From Gamsiella multidivaricata (lineage: Eukaryota; Mortierellomycota; Mortierellomycetes; Mortierellales; Mortierellaceae): a stretch of 64,000 nucleotides of DNA. The notes below the pieces were generated by a model, which saw nothing but the letters and a program-made list of their open reading frames with translations, was not told where the DNA came from and did not search any database. This document shows, one piece after another, positions 48,191-59,102 of the stretch (the stretch's first letter is position 1; each line of letters opens with the position of its first letter). The translations under genes were made by a program, and so were the position numbers. Location of the stretch: the NCBI RefSeq assembly GCF_025024155.1, contig NW_026251709.1, forward strand, positions 496,001 through 560,000. The letters run 5' to 3'.

Positions 48191-49805
48191 ATGGGACCAC
48201 ATAAACATAATGAGCGATCGTGCTTTCGCCGATATCTATGCCTCATCATCCTCGCCGCCCTCGTCATCATAGCGGCTGCCATCGCAATACCGCTCGCCAT
48301 CATCAAGCCATGGGAAAAGAACAAAGGCTCCTCAGAGTTAGGAAATGGATCAGAAACACCGAACTTGATCCCCGATAATACTCCCATCACACCATCATCC
48401 GACAACTCAGCAAAGGTTAACAGCTATACCCCAGCTCTTGATCAGCCCTTTGATTATGCCGGCGGGACTGTCAAGATGCGCGGCGTCAACCTTGGAGGAT
48501 GGCTGGTCCTGGAACCCTTCATCACGCCCTCGCTCTTCAATCCCTATATCTCTGCCGGTGTCATCGACGAGTGGACACTTTGCGCACATTTGGGACAAGA
48601 TGCCGCCAAGACCCTGCTCGAGAACCATTACGCGTCCTGGGTCACCGAGGACACTTTTGTGCAGCTCAAGAACCTCGGCCTGAACCATGTCCGTATCCCA
48701 GTTGGTTTTTGGGCCATGGGCAACCTGACCGCTGGAGAGCCCTACGTCCCAAATGTCGCGTGGAAGTACTTGCTTCGTGGTATCGAATGGGCTCGCAAGT
48801 ACGGCATCCGTGTCATGGTCGAACTGCATGGTGCGCCCGGATCTCAGAATGGCTGGAACCACTCTGGCAGGTCCGGTCAGATCGATTGGATCAATGGAAC
48901 CATGGGCCCCATGAATGCCCAGCGGACGCTGCCATATCTGCAACAGATGGCGTCCCTCTTCTCGACCCCGGCTTATGTCCACGTAAATCCTATTGTGGGC
49001 ATGCTGAACGAACCTGCTGCGTACGTTATTGGTGCCGAGAAAGTTATGGCCTGGTACAAGCAAGCATTCGCAGCCTTCAGACAGTCAACTGGAGCCAGCA
49101 AGGGTCCTTGGTCAATCATTCACGACGGTTTCTTGGGTCTCGAGGCGTGGTCCGGTTTCATGAAAGGCGCTGACCGCCTTATGATCGGTATGCACCACGA
49201 CATCTATGTTTGTTTCCAGTTTGAACGACCTCTGATCTTGGTGACAAAAGAGCGCCCACTAACATATAATTCGTGTCTTTATCACTATATCCTTGATATC
49301 TTTAGATGTCCATCAGTACATTATGTTCAACGAGAACTTGATGAACATGAACCAGACTGCTCAACTCAAGTTCGCATGCGAGCAATGGGGCTCAGCCTCG
49401 TCGACGAGCACCAAGAACTTTGGCCCCACCATGGTCGGCGAATTCTCCGTTGCTGTCAATGACTGCGCGACATATCTCAATGGCATTGGTGTCGGCTGCC
49501 GCTGGGAGGGTACCTTCCCCGGCTCTAAACCCCACTCTGCAAACAGCACGTGCGCTCACGAGAACGATGTTTCGTTCTACAGCACCGCGTACAAGCAGTT
49601 CCTAGCCAATTTCTTCAACGCTCAATTGGATGCGTTTGAACAGGGCGCGGGCTGGTTCTACTGGAACTTCAAGACAGAATCCAATCCGCTGTGGTCGTAT
49701 TTTGATGGAGTCGAGAATGGATGGATTCCCAAAGATGTGAACAACCGCGGACCGAGCTTTTGTGCCACGAACGGCTTTTCAACCAGCAAGGCTCTCGATT
49801 CATAG
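48191..49805 (+). CDS. Membrane-anchored glucan 1,3-beta-glucosidase, glycoside hydrolase family 5
   Basis: Exo-beta-1,3-glucanase that trims cell-wall glucan. Exons 48191-49187 and 49306-49805 give 498 residues. A short basic cytosolic tail is followed by a membrane anchor at about residues 16-37 (LCLIILAALVIIAAAIAIPL), then a Ser/Pro-rich stalk, making it a type II membrane protein as in the ExgD group. The catalytic domain starts at MRGVNLGGWLVLEPFITPSL. It has HVRIPVGFWAM, the acid/base Glu274 in LNEPA and the nucleophile Glu378 in MVGEFSVAVNDCATYL. The end WFYWNFKTESNPLWSY is typical of the family. Several NxS/T sites suggest glycosylation. The intron is phase 1, after Gly/Asp of MIGDVHQY. 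Confidence 0.93.
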
Positions 49806-50842
49806 ACATACCATAACCCTCCTCCATATATGATCTACAAAACAAACTCACTGACGATCTCAATGTATTTCTTTTTTTCATATCCCGCGATCGCTACCGA
49901 GATTTGATTCGTAGTACCATGCACTACAATTGGTCTTGTTCAGTTGTTTCTTCCGCAGCTCGCCACCTCACCATCAATTCTTTGGCCTGTGGAGGAACAA
50001 GTTTGTTGTATCTATAGATTCGCGAGATCCATGCTTGTAAAATCTTGCGCCCATTACCAGTGAGATGGTCTCATCGGCTACACAAGTGTTTTTTTTTTTA
50101 ATCCTTGTTTGTGTATTTTTAATCTCAACTTGGGATGGACTATATGACGTTTCAGTGTCCCATATCGGATACCGCACCTCTGGATGGATGCTCAGAATGT
50201 TCCTAAATTTCAAATGTCTCGTTCCCTCCACAGGCCGAACTAGACCCTGTTCTGGCCGCCCAAACTCTCCGTAAACAATACACCGGCGCCCATTTTCTGC
50301 AGGAGCATGTTGGATGGATGAAAGGTGTATACACATCGACTATATACATGTAGAAAACCACGGACCGTCCAACCAAAGATTGCAGGTCTGTGTGCGACGT
50401 ACCAGAAATGAGAGGCTCACCTTATCGTGCAGGATCTACAGAAAAGCTCCAGAAAAGAACATGTCAACAAACTCGCGCCGCTACCTTAGTACCCTAATTT
50501 TTTTTTCTATACGACAAAGCGCTAGATCAACCTGTGGTCGCTTGTCCGTATGGCTCCGCTATGGCTCCGCTTTAGGCTATGCAATAAGTGCATTTCGGCG
50601 CAGATACACTGCCTTATAATGTGTTCGATAGAACCTGTTTTCTACGGCTATAAATCTAGACTGGCCTCCATCTCCCGCTCTTCTTCTTTGCCTCTTCGCC
50701 ACTCTGCAGCCACTTCACCTCCCCTACTACTTCCTTATTTCCGCTGTCGCGACTTTTTCTTCTTTTTTTGTTCATTTCCGTCCTTTTCCATTCTTTCGAT
50801 CATTTCAATCTTCCTGTCTCCCATTTGCCCAGTCTAGTCGCT
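49806..50842. promoter_or_regulatory. Intergenic region between the glucanase and NAGLU
   Basis: No supported gene. A TATAAAT element at 50649-50655 lies about 190 nt before the NAGLU ATG and is followed by a strongly C/T-rich leader (CTCCCGCTCTTCTTCTTTGC and similar), the same layout as the Atg22-like promoter. Confidence 0.45.
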
Positions 50843-53551
50843 ATGATGGCCAAGAAAAGTGGTTCGCTCTCTTGGGCCTCGCTAGGAGTCATCGCCACCG
50901 TGCTGCTCCACGCGCTGGCCTCGAGCAACCTCGCCATGGCGGCTCCTGCGCCAGTAAATTCGACCGCGTCTCTCCAGGGTCTCGTGCAGCGTCTTTTGCC
51001 GCGATCGTACCACAATGCCTTTGATTTCAAACTGGTATCGGACTTGGCACCACCAACACCCGAGAACAAGTATGACGTGTTCCGCGTCTCGAACAAGAAC
51101 TCGACCAATGCCGCCCGTATCATGATCGAGGGAACCACCCTGTCTGCCCTGAGTCGCGGACTGAAGTATTATTTGGATCAGGCTGGTCAGGTCGAGCTGA
51201 CCTGGAGCGGCAACCGCTTCGATGAGCTCCCCCAAACACCACCACCCGTGCCTGATCTGGAGATCGACACTAAAAAAGTTGCTACCGCCGGACACGTCCG
51301 TGGAAGTATTGTCCCCTGGAGGTATTACACCAACGTTGTCTCCTATGGTTACCAATTTGCCTTCTGGGACTGGAAGCGCTGGGAGCGTGAAATCGGTATG
51401 AAGCGTAGTCAAATTGTTTGCCTTAAGGAAAATTCGTGCTCTCAATCGCTTAGATTATCAGTTTATCTAACAATGTTTATGACTTTCTTGTGCAGATTGG
51501 ATGGCTCTGAACGGCATTAACATGTTGCCTGCCATGATCGGTCAGGAGTACGTCGTCCGCGAGTTCTACCGCAGCCTGGGCCTTACGGACGAGGACATTG
51601 ACAGCTTCATTGCCGGTCCCGCTTACATGCCTTGGCAGCGCATGGGTAATCTCCAAGGTTCCTGGAACCACGATCTTTTGAACAGCAGTGCCGCCAACGA
51701 GCTCGTCTACAAGAAGAAATGGATCGATGCTCAGTGGGACCTTCAGCAGTTGATCCTGGCGCGTCTCCAGGCCCTTGATATCACTGCAGTCCTGCCCACT
51801 TTCCAGGCCTTTGTTCCCCGAGCACTTGTGAACAAGTTCCCCAACAACGAATTCAAGAACACGAGTGTCTGGTCCTTCTTCCCCGAAAAATACACCATGG
51901 TCACCTATGTAGAGCAGACGGACCCCCTCTTCAACGAGCTCTCTACCAAATTCCTGCAGCTTCAGCAGAAGATGAATAATGGTTACCAGGCTCACTATTA
52001 CCTGCTGGATCTGTACAACGAGTTGGTCCCTGACTGTGTCACTCCTGAGTGTCTTAAGGCGACAACGACTAGTGTCACGAAGGCGTTGCAGGCTGCAGAC
52101 AAGGATGCGGTTTGGGTGATGCAGGGATGGTTCCTGACGAACACTGCCATTTGGACACCCGAGGCCACCGCCGCTTACTTCCAAGGTATTCGCGATGCCA
52201 ACGGCACGCCTTTCATCTACGATTTGGCTTCAGAATCCATGCCCATCTGGAATTCGAATGATGGATTCTATGGAAACAACTTTGGCTGGAGTTTGTAAGT
52301 TCATCTCCGCTTCTTTTCTATCGCCTCTTCGTGGTTTGGTTATCCGAGTCCAAAATACATGTTGTTCATATATATATTTTTTACTTTTTATTATCTTCAC
52401 CTAGGCTTAACAACTTCGGTGCTGCCCAAGGTCTGTTTGCAAAGCTTCCTGAGCTGCTGACCGTTCCTTTCGAGGCCTACGAACAGTACTCCGGCAACTT
52501 GAAGGGTATGGGTGTCACTGCTGAGGGTATCAACAACAACGAGTACATCTATCAGACCATGCTGGAGTTACCCTGGCACAGCCCTAAGGAGACCATCAAC
52601 GGCACCCAGCATCTCCAGCAGTTCATCCGCCGTCGCTATGGTGCCACCAAGGCCACGGCTCTTGTCCAGGATGCATGGAACAAGTTGCGTCAGACTGTTT
52701 GGGATTGCCAGTCCGGCCAGGCCTCGCAGAGCAAATCCTTTGTCGAAAAGTTGCCCGCACTTAACATGACCAACACCGACTGGTTGGGCACTGTCTTCTG
52801 GTACAACCAGACCATCGTCGTCCAGGCCTGGGATCAGCTGGTCCGAGCCGCCCTCCACGAGCAGCACGCCAATGTCCCCAAGTCATTCAAATTCGATCTG
52901 GTCGACACGACCCGTGAGGTCCTATTGGCAACCGTGTTCCCTGCGCTGCACGAGTCCCTTATCGACGGTTATGAGACCAAGAATCTCCAGAAGATCAGGA
53001 ACTATGGTCGCCAGATCATCGCCCTTATCCGCGATGCTGATACGCTGTTGAACACCAGCCCTTTCTTCTCCCTTGGCAGCTTTATCCGCGAGGCTAAAGC
53101 CTCGATCGACCCCACCGGTAAGCTGAACCAGAAGGTCACTTTCGAGACTAACACTTCAGGAGGCCCCTCTAAGGCCGGATACGAGCAGTTCTTGGAGTCG
53201 AATGCGCGTAACATCGTGACCTGGTGGGGTCCTGAGGGCACTGGCCCACCAGGCTCGCTGCCTGATTATGCCTCGAAGCAGTGGGGTGGTCTGCTCAACT
53301 CATTCTACTTGCCTCGCTGGGAGTTGTTCATCCAGCAACTGGAACAGGCTGTTGCCACCAAGACCGCTTGGGACCCAGAGGATTACTTGAAGAAGAACTT
53401 GGCTCGTGAGGCACAGTGGCAGGCAGAAGTTTGGGGCCGTCGCCCTGGAGAGACTGTTCTCAACGGTCAAGAATCCACGGAGGTTGTGCGTGAGTTGTGG
53501 GACAAGTACCGTGCTTTGGCGGTCAAGATTGCTGCTGGCGGCAAGGCTTAA
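50843..53551 (+). CDS. NAGLU: Alpha-N-acetylglucosaminidase, glycoside hydrolase family 89
   Basis: Exo-enzyme that removes alpha-linked N-acetylglucosamine; the human lysosomal enzyme degrades heparan sulfate. Exons 50843-51395, 51496-52294 and 52405-53551 give 832 residues (human 743). An N-terminal signal peptide (SLGVIATVLLHALASSNLAMA) is followed by the tim-barrel domain: VPWRYYTNVVSYGYQFAFWDW, DWMALNGINMLPAMIGQE, then Glu360 in DLYNELVPD (acid/base). VMQGWFLTNTAIW and GWSLLNNFGAAQG come next, then Glu491 in GVTAEGINNNEY (nucleophile). The helical C-terminal domain ends KYRALAVKIAAGGKA. Many NxS/T sites fit a secreted or vacuolar glycoprotein. Start MMAKK was chosen over an upstream in-frame Met because the leader there is C/T-rich. 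Confidence 0.94.
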
Positions 53552-53732
53552 GAAGCTTGTAAGCACAGTATAAAAAATATAATATTAGATAGAAGATCCT
53601 TAGATCGCTTATTTTATTTATTTTTTAAAGCGACTTCTTTTCAGTTCAGTTTGACATTTGAACATTGGCGCTTTTGTTATCTAATCTATAACGTTTATTG
53701 TTTTTATGAAAGGTACATGCTATACATACTCT

Positions 53733-54772
53733 TTAATCCTCGAAAGAGGCGATGGTACCATCCAGAGCAAACTCTCTAGGGACGCCTGCAAGATTCTTTT
53801 CCAGATGATAATCGAACATAGCAAAGGGTCCACTCTTGGGCTGAGTGGCCGTGAAGGATGTGGTGGCCATGGTTGCGGACAAGCTGACTGCAGATGTCGT
53901 TGAGTTGACCATGACTGGATCTGCCACGGTCGTGGTCGTGGCCGTGGTAACCGTGGAGGGTTCTAATCCAGTTGATTCTTCGAGAGGCTTGTGCTTAAAA
54001 TACATTCTGCCATAGAACGGGTCTTGCCCCTCCAGAAGTATAGGAAGCCAGATGCGATCATCTTCCCACATCTGGTCAAAGGGAATATCCGCAAAATTGA
54101 ACCATTGCGGACGCATTTCTTCACATCTAGGAAAACGATGTAATAGGATAGGGAACATGTTCAAAAAAAAAAAAAAAAAAAAAAAAGAAACGCGCGCTTT
54201 GTCAATTGGAATCAGTTGAAAATTATATATGAAAAGATCCCAGGAAGTGTGCGCTGCAGTGCAGTGCTGAGCTTACTCTCGGATCTGGCCCTCATACTGA
54301 TAGGCCTTATAGACATGCACCTCTAGACCGACGGGATCGTTTTCAAACACGAAGAGGAGGACGCCGGCCTTTTGGAAGCGTTCAGGACTGACAGTGATAC
54401 CGGCTTCTTCTTCCAGCTCACGTAGGGCACCTTGCTGAATTGTCTCGCCCGGTTCGACTTTACCACCGAAACTATATGGTATGTGAGAAGGAGGTGTGTT
54501 ATTAAAGCAAAGATCGGGACAAATTAATTGTTGAGGATGGAAGAGAGCTAATCTACATACCCATTCCAGAGGTGGGCGCCAAAGCCTCGCTTCTTGTATC
54601 CGAGTAGGATCTGCAGAGAGATATAGATGGGCTAATTAGAGTGCGGTTTTGGGCATAGTTGTTCGCCCTGAGAAAGTGGTGCAGTTGAGTATTGCGGTGC
54701 CTTTTGCAGGTCCTTGTCAATGACCAGGATGAGGGTCAGGACTTTCTTCGATGTGATGCGGAAGGGATCCAT
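53733..54772 (-). CDS. NUDT1/MTH1-type Nudix hydrolase (oxidised purine nucleotide diphosphatase)
   Basis: Cleans the nucleotide pool by hydrolysing 8-oxo-dGTP and similar. Exons 54772-54701, 54610-54561, 54471-54277 and 54126-53733 on the minus strand give 236 residues (human 156). LTLILVIDKDLQK, ILLGYKKRGFGAHLWNG and the Nudix box GGKVEPGETIQQGALRELEE (completed by EAGI) are all present, and ECEEMRPQWFNFADIPFDQMW matches NUDT1 closely. The family's C-terminal strand is split. After GRMYFKH comes a Thr/Ser/Ala-rich insert of about 55 residues, and then the closing MFDYHLEK. Intron 1 has no GT donor; the only in-phase solution is AAG|GCACCG, a GC donor. Intron 3 holds a 24-nt T run on the coding strand. 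It lies head to head with FEN1. Confidence 0.9.
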
Positions 54773-55124
54773 GGCGATGTACTCAGTTCAATGTTGGATG
54801 ATGGACCGAAGATGAATCAGTTACTGAGGGAGCGAAGAGAACGCGGCTAGAAGGGCGGCAGGGGTATTTTTTTTTTCCTTTGCTGGAGATCAAGATGGTC
54901 ACTTTTTGCCACCAAAAATGAGTCTGTTGTGTTTTGTTCAGGGTCGCGTCTTTCTTCCTCTTCTCTTTTTTTTTTTTTTTTGTATGCACGTTTTGGCCAC
55001 ACCCTCACGTCTCCCGCTCCCCAACTCCACCGCGCTCACCCGACTCTTGCAGAAACGACCGCTGCGACAAGCATTCATTCAGCCACTTGTCCACACCTTC
55101 TCCTTCCACTCGGGATCCATCGCC
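54773..55124. promoter_or_regulatory. Shared NUDT1/FEN1 promoter with two ACGCG elements
   Basis: The 352-nt space between the two start codons contains ACGCGG at 54841-54846 and CGCGT (complement ACGCG) at 54945-54949. ACGCG is the core of the MluI cell-cycle box used by MBF to drive S-phase genes in yeasts; its use here is inference. A T19 run at 54967-54981 and nearby lies in the FEN1 leader. Confidence 0.45.
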
Positions 55125-56824
55125 ATGGGAATTCACGGTCTCTCCAAGGTCATTGGTGACAACGCAAAGGAGGCTATCAAAGAGGACGACATCAAGAACT
55201 ACTTTGGACGCAAGGTCGCAATCGACGCTTCGATGTCCATCTATCAGTTCATGATTGCTGTCAGACAGCAGGATGGACAGCTCTTGCAGAACGAGAACGG
55301 AGAGACGACAAGGTAGGCCCTTACGTTTATGTCGACATGTCAAGCGGTTTGCGTGCGTGCTGGTTTTACTAAAACAAACCGTTTTGTACTGTGTTGTAGT
55401 CATTTGATGGGCATGTTCTATCGTACGCTGCGGATGGTCGATAACGGTATCAAACCTGTTTATGTCTTTGATGGCAAACCACCCACCTTGAAGTCTGGCG
55501 AGGTAACGACAAACGATTCTGATTGTCTTGTGGGAAATCACAAAAAAAAACACCAGCTCTTTCTAATGTCCACTATATGTATTACATGCATTTTCATTTC
55601 GTACGAAAACTAGCTTGCGAAGCGCACAGAGAAGCGTAAGGCGGCCACAGCAAGCAAAGAAGAGGCCGAGGAGATTGGTGACCAAGAAGCCATTGACAAG
55701 TTCAACAGACGCACAGTCAAGGTCACACCGGAACATAACGCAGAGTGCAAGAAGCTATTGAAGCTGCTTGGCATTCCATACGTCGATGTAGGTATCATTC
55801 CTCTTGTCGTTTGTCATTTGTCGGTTATATTGAATCATGTCCGCATGCTATTTGATAACTTATTGCTAACATGCTTGCATATGGTCTATTAGGCGCCATG
55901 CGAGGCGGAGGCCCAGTGTGCTGCATTGGCAAAGTCTGGAAAGGTGTATGCGGCAGGATCGGAAGATATGGATACCTTGACATTTGGATCACCCATCCTA
56001 CTGCGCCATTTGACGTTCAGTGAGGCCAAGAAGATGCCCATCAGTGAAATTTCGCTCAACAAAACTTTGGGCGGACTCAATTTTACCATGGATGAGGTAT
56101 GCTGGATGTCCATTATGCACAACTCTACGGCCTTTTTTATTTTATTTTTTTTATTTTTCTGTACATTGATGTCTCTATATTTTGAACTGACACTGGACAT
56201 TCTTTGTTGCGGTGCTTGCTCACAGTTCGTGGACCTGTGTATCCTGTTGGGATGCGACTACTGCGACTCGATCAAGGGTATTGGACCGACACGAGCGATC
56301 CAGTTGATCAAAGAACACAAGAACATTGAGACGATTTTAGAGAACATTGACCAGAAGCGCTATCCTATTCCTGAGCACTGGCCCTACAAGGATGCGCGCG
56401 AGTTGTTCTTGAATCCTCTTGTCAAGGATCCCGCTGAGATCGAGGTAAATCATCTTTGCTACATTAACTCTTTGGTTAGATCATGCCAGGATTGATTGCA
56501 TCCAGGGGGCTGACGATTGAACCTCCAATATCTATTGTCTCCCCATTCTTTTAGATCAAATGGGACAAGCCAGATGTAGAAGGCTTGGTCGAGTTTTTGG
56601 TCAGGGACAAAGGATTCAGTGAGGAGCGTGTGCGCAAGGGATGCGAGAGACTGGAAAAGAACTTGAAGACCGCGACTCAGGGACGATTGGATGGCTTCTT
56701 TACAGTCCAGGCGTCGTCGGATAAGAAACGCAAAGTTGAGGAGGCTACAGGCGGCAAGTCAAAGAAGGCGGCACCAGCAAAGAGCAAGGCCACAGGAGCT
56801 GGACGTGGTCGGCCTAGAAAGTAA
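55125..56824 (+). CDS. FEN1: Flap endonuclease 1
   Basis: Structure-specific nuclease that removes 5' flaps in Okazaki-fragment maturation and long-patch base excision repair. Exons 55125-55312, 55400-55502, 55614-55787, 55893-56096, 56226-56444 and 56555-56824 give 385 residues (human 380). [12 protein letters not shown] starts the N domain; the metal ligands are in [22 protein letters not shown] and [10 protein letters not shown]. The H3TH region follows with [15 protein letters not shown]. The PCNA-binding PIP box QGRLDGFF is at residues 338-345, followed by a Lys-rich nuclear-localisation tail with a GRGRPRK end resembling an AT-hook. The initiating Met is certain because Gly2 contacts DNA and is invariant. 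Human has Ser where CEAEAQ has Cys. Confidence 0.97.
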
Positions 56825-56886
56825 TGTTTTTTTCTTCATATCATCACTCTGTAATATCGATCGCCCTCGACTCTCGATCGTTTTCA

Positions 56887-56892
56887 AATAAA
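56887..56892 (+). terminator. Candidate polyadenylation signal of FEN1
   Basis: AATAAA about 63 nt after the FEN1 stop. A T-rich run follows at about 56990-57008 before the next gene. Confidence 0.5.
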
Positions 56893-57071
56893 GCTGTATC
56901 ACCATTGATATGTTGAACGCGGGTGAAAATTGGTGGCAAATTTGCTGGTCACTGTTTTGATTCAGTCACAAACATATTTGCCTTTCTTTTTTTTTTTTTT
57001 TTTTTTTTGGTCCTGAGAGGTAGCTCTACAGCCGTTAACCTCATCTCATCCGCCAAAACGTTGAGCACGCC

Positions 57072-58927
57072 ATGTTTGTCGAACTTGCATTAACCTCGTC
57101 CTCTGATGTAGGCGATGGTACCACATACCTCTGGAACCTGCACACTGGATCGATGCTGGGCTCGTTCAAGCAGAATATCACTCCTCTCCAGTCCATGGCC
57201 CTAGTGAACAATCCACGGAACCTGGGTAGCATCTTTTTGAGCGCGCAGGCCGAGAAGGGCATGATGCACGTTTACAACTTTCAGAAGGTTAGCAACCTCT
57301 TTTCATATGTTCCAACTATGGTATATGTTCTATTTCGCGCTCAATTGCTGACTGAAATGAATCTGTCGATGAATTAGGACCAAGTGTATATGAAGTTTCC
57401 ATTGCCAGACAAGATTGTATGCCTGACAGTGTCTAGCCGCGGAACGTACTGTGCAGGAGGAACTGAAAGTGGTCGTATCCACATCTGGGAGGTAATACGG
57501 CGACATGTGGATCCGTGTCATACGAAGAAAAAAGTGTCGTTGGCGGAAACGGACCGGGACGGCAGTATCTGATCAAACATGTATTTTCGTACCTCCATGG
57601 ATCTAGATTGCAACAGGAATTCTTCACAGGACATTCGATGCACACTACAAGAAGGTCACTGTCCTCCGGTTCTCGTCCGATGACACTGTCATGTTCTCAG
57701 GAAGTGAGGATGCCGTCGTTCATGTCTGGATGCTCAACTCACTTCTCGACGACTCATTCACGGATTCACCCGCACCACACTACTCCTGGACAGATCACAC
57801 TCTCTCCATCACAGATATTCAATGCGGGATCGGTCGGTTCCATGGCGCCCGTGTCCTGACCTCGTCGCTGGATCATACGTGCAAACTCTGGGATCTCTCA
57901 ACAGGCCTCCTGTTGACGACGTTCTTGTTTCCGACAAAGATTCTTGCATTAGCACTGGACCCATCAGAGCGGTTTTTTTTTGCAGCATCCGGTACACCTG
58001 CGGCTACGGCGTCTGCAGCAAACGAGGCGGACTATTTAATTTATCAGGCGTTGTTGTATAAGGCTAAGCATACGCAGCAGGGATATACGACGGTTGAGGC
58101 CGTGGATGGTGATTCGGGCTTGGAGCAGATTGGATTGGGAGGCGCGCAGAGGAATGGCGCTAGGGGCGGGGATTTGGTGATGAGGGGTCATCATCACCCA
58201 ATTTTAAGGTTGGCGTTGAACTTTGACGGGTCGGCATTGGTCAGTGGAGACTCGAAGGGACACCTCATGGTCTGGGATGTTGCGAGTCGGCAAATGATCC
58301 GGGACATTAAGCAACACAAGGGTATGCTTGCGCAAGTTTTTTTTTTGAGAACATTTGAACTATGTCCTCCTGACTGCTAACCTCCTACAAATCTATCATA
58401 TTGATTGCTCATGATGTGCTATAGGTGCCATTTCGTCAATTCACACACTTATCCAGCCCGCGGATCTGTACTCCAACACCACGCTTTCTGAGAAGCCCAA
58501 AGTCTCCCCCATTACGCCCTTCAAGCGGATCCCACAGTCCCGGATGGGCGAGGGAGGACCAGAAGTGAACGGCAACAACTCGATTGCGGATGATCCTCAA
58601 ATTATGATCTCGACTTCGACCTCAAGTGTAGGACAAGCAGCAGCCCTTGCACAATCACAAGAGTTTCGGATTCTGGAAAGTGCACGTTGTGCATTAGTAG
58701 GGTCACGGTCCGGAGGGCTGAGCACTGCTGCCTCAGGAACGAAATCGTCAGCACAAGACTATGAGGAACTGCAGAAGCGATACCAAGAATTGGAGGCGAA
58801 GATGGCAGCGATGATGAGCGCAGGTGCAGCGGCGGCAGTGGCTCAACAGCCCGTGGTCTCGTCCTCAGATATCAGCGCGGCGTTGAGTGGGTTGAGGAGT
58901 TCAGGGACCAAGAGGCGAAAGGCCTAG
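57072..58927 (+). CDS. IPI3: Pre-rRNA-processing protein IPI3/WDR18 (Rix1 complex)
   Basis: WD40 subunit of the Rix1/PELP1 complex, which acts in ITS2 processing and late nuclear 60S maturation together with the Rea1 ATPase. Exons 57072-57287, 57378-57491, 57607-58321 and 58425-58927 give 515 residues (yeast 555, human 432). WD blades include GTTYLWNLHTGSMLGSF, CAGGTESGRIHIWE|IATG, MFSGSEDAVVHVWML, VLTSSLDHTCKLWDLSTG and LVSGDSKGHLMVWDVASRQ. The family's signature stretch LFPTKILALALDPSERFFFA lies before an inserted Ala/Gly-rich loop. The C-terminal part carries a predicted coiled coil (YEELQKRYQELEAKMAAMMS) and a basic end. The exon 2/3 join is fixed by continuity of a WD blade across a CTAG acceptor. 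Confidence 0.9.
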
Positions 58928-58945
58928 GGACATCCAATTGCCAGA

Positions 58946-58951
58946 AATAAA
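58946..58951 (+). terminator. Candidate polyadenylation signal of IPI3
   Basis: AATAAA about 20 nt after the IPI3 stop, followed by T-rich sequence. The next gene's ATG is only about 150 nt away, so the two transcripts are tightly spaced. Confidence 0.45.
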
Positions 58952-59102
58952 ACAGCACAGCCAATTTTTTCATTTCCTTTTGTGTCACCACGACCGACTT
59001 TTAAAACCATTCAAGGGGAAGGGGGACGAGAAGGAATCATAACTTTCCTCATTCCTCTTCTTCCATCGAAAACACATCTTCATCCACACCCAAGAACAAA
59101 GA

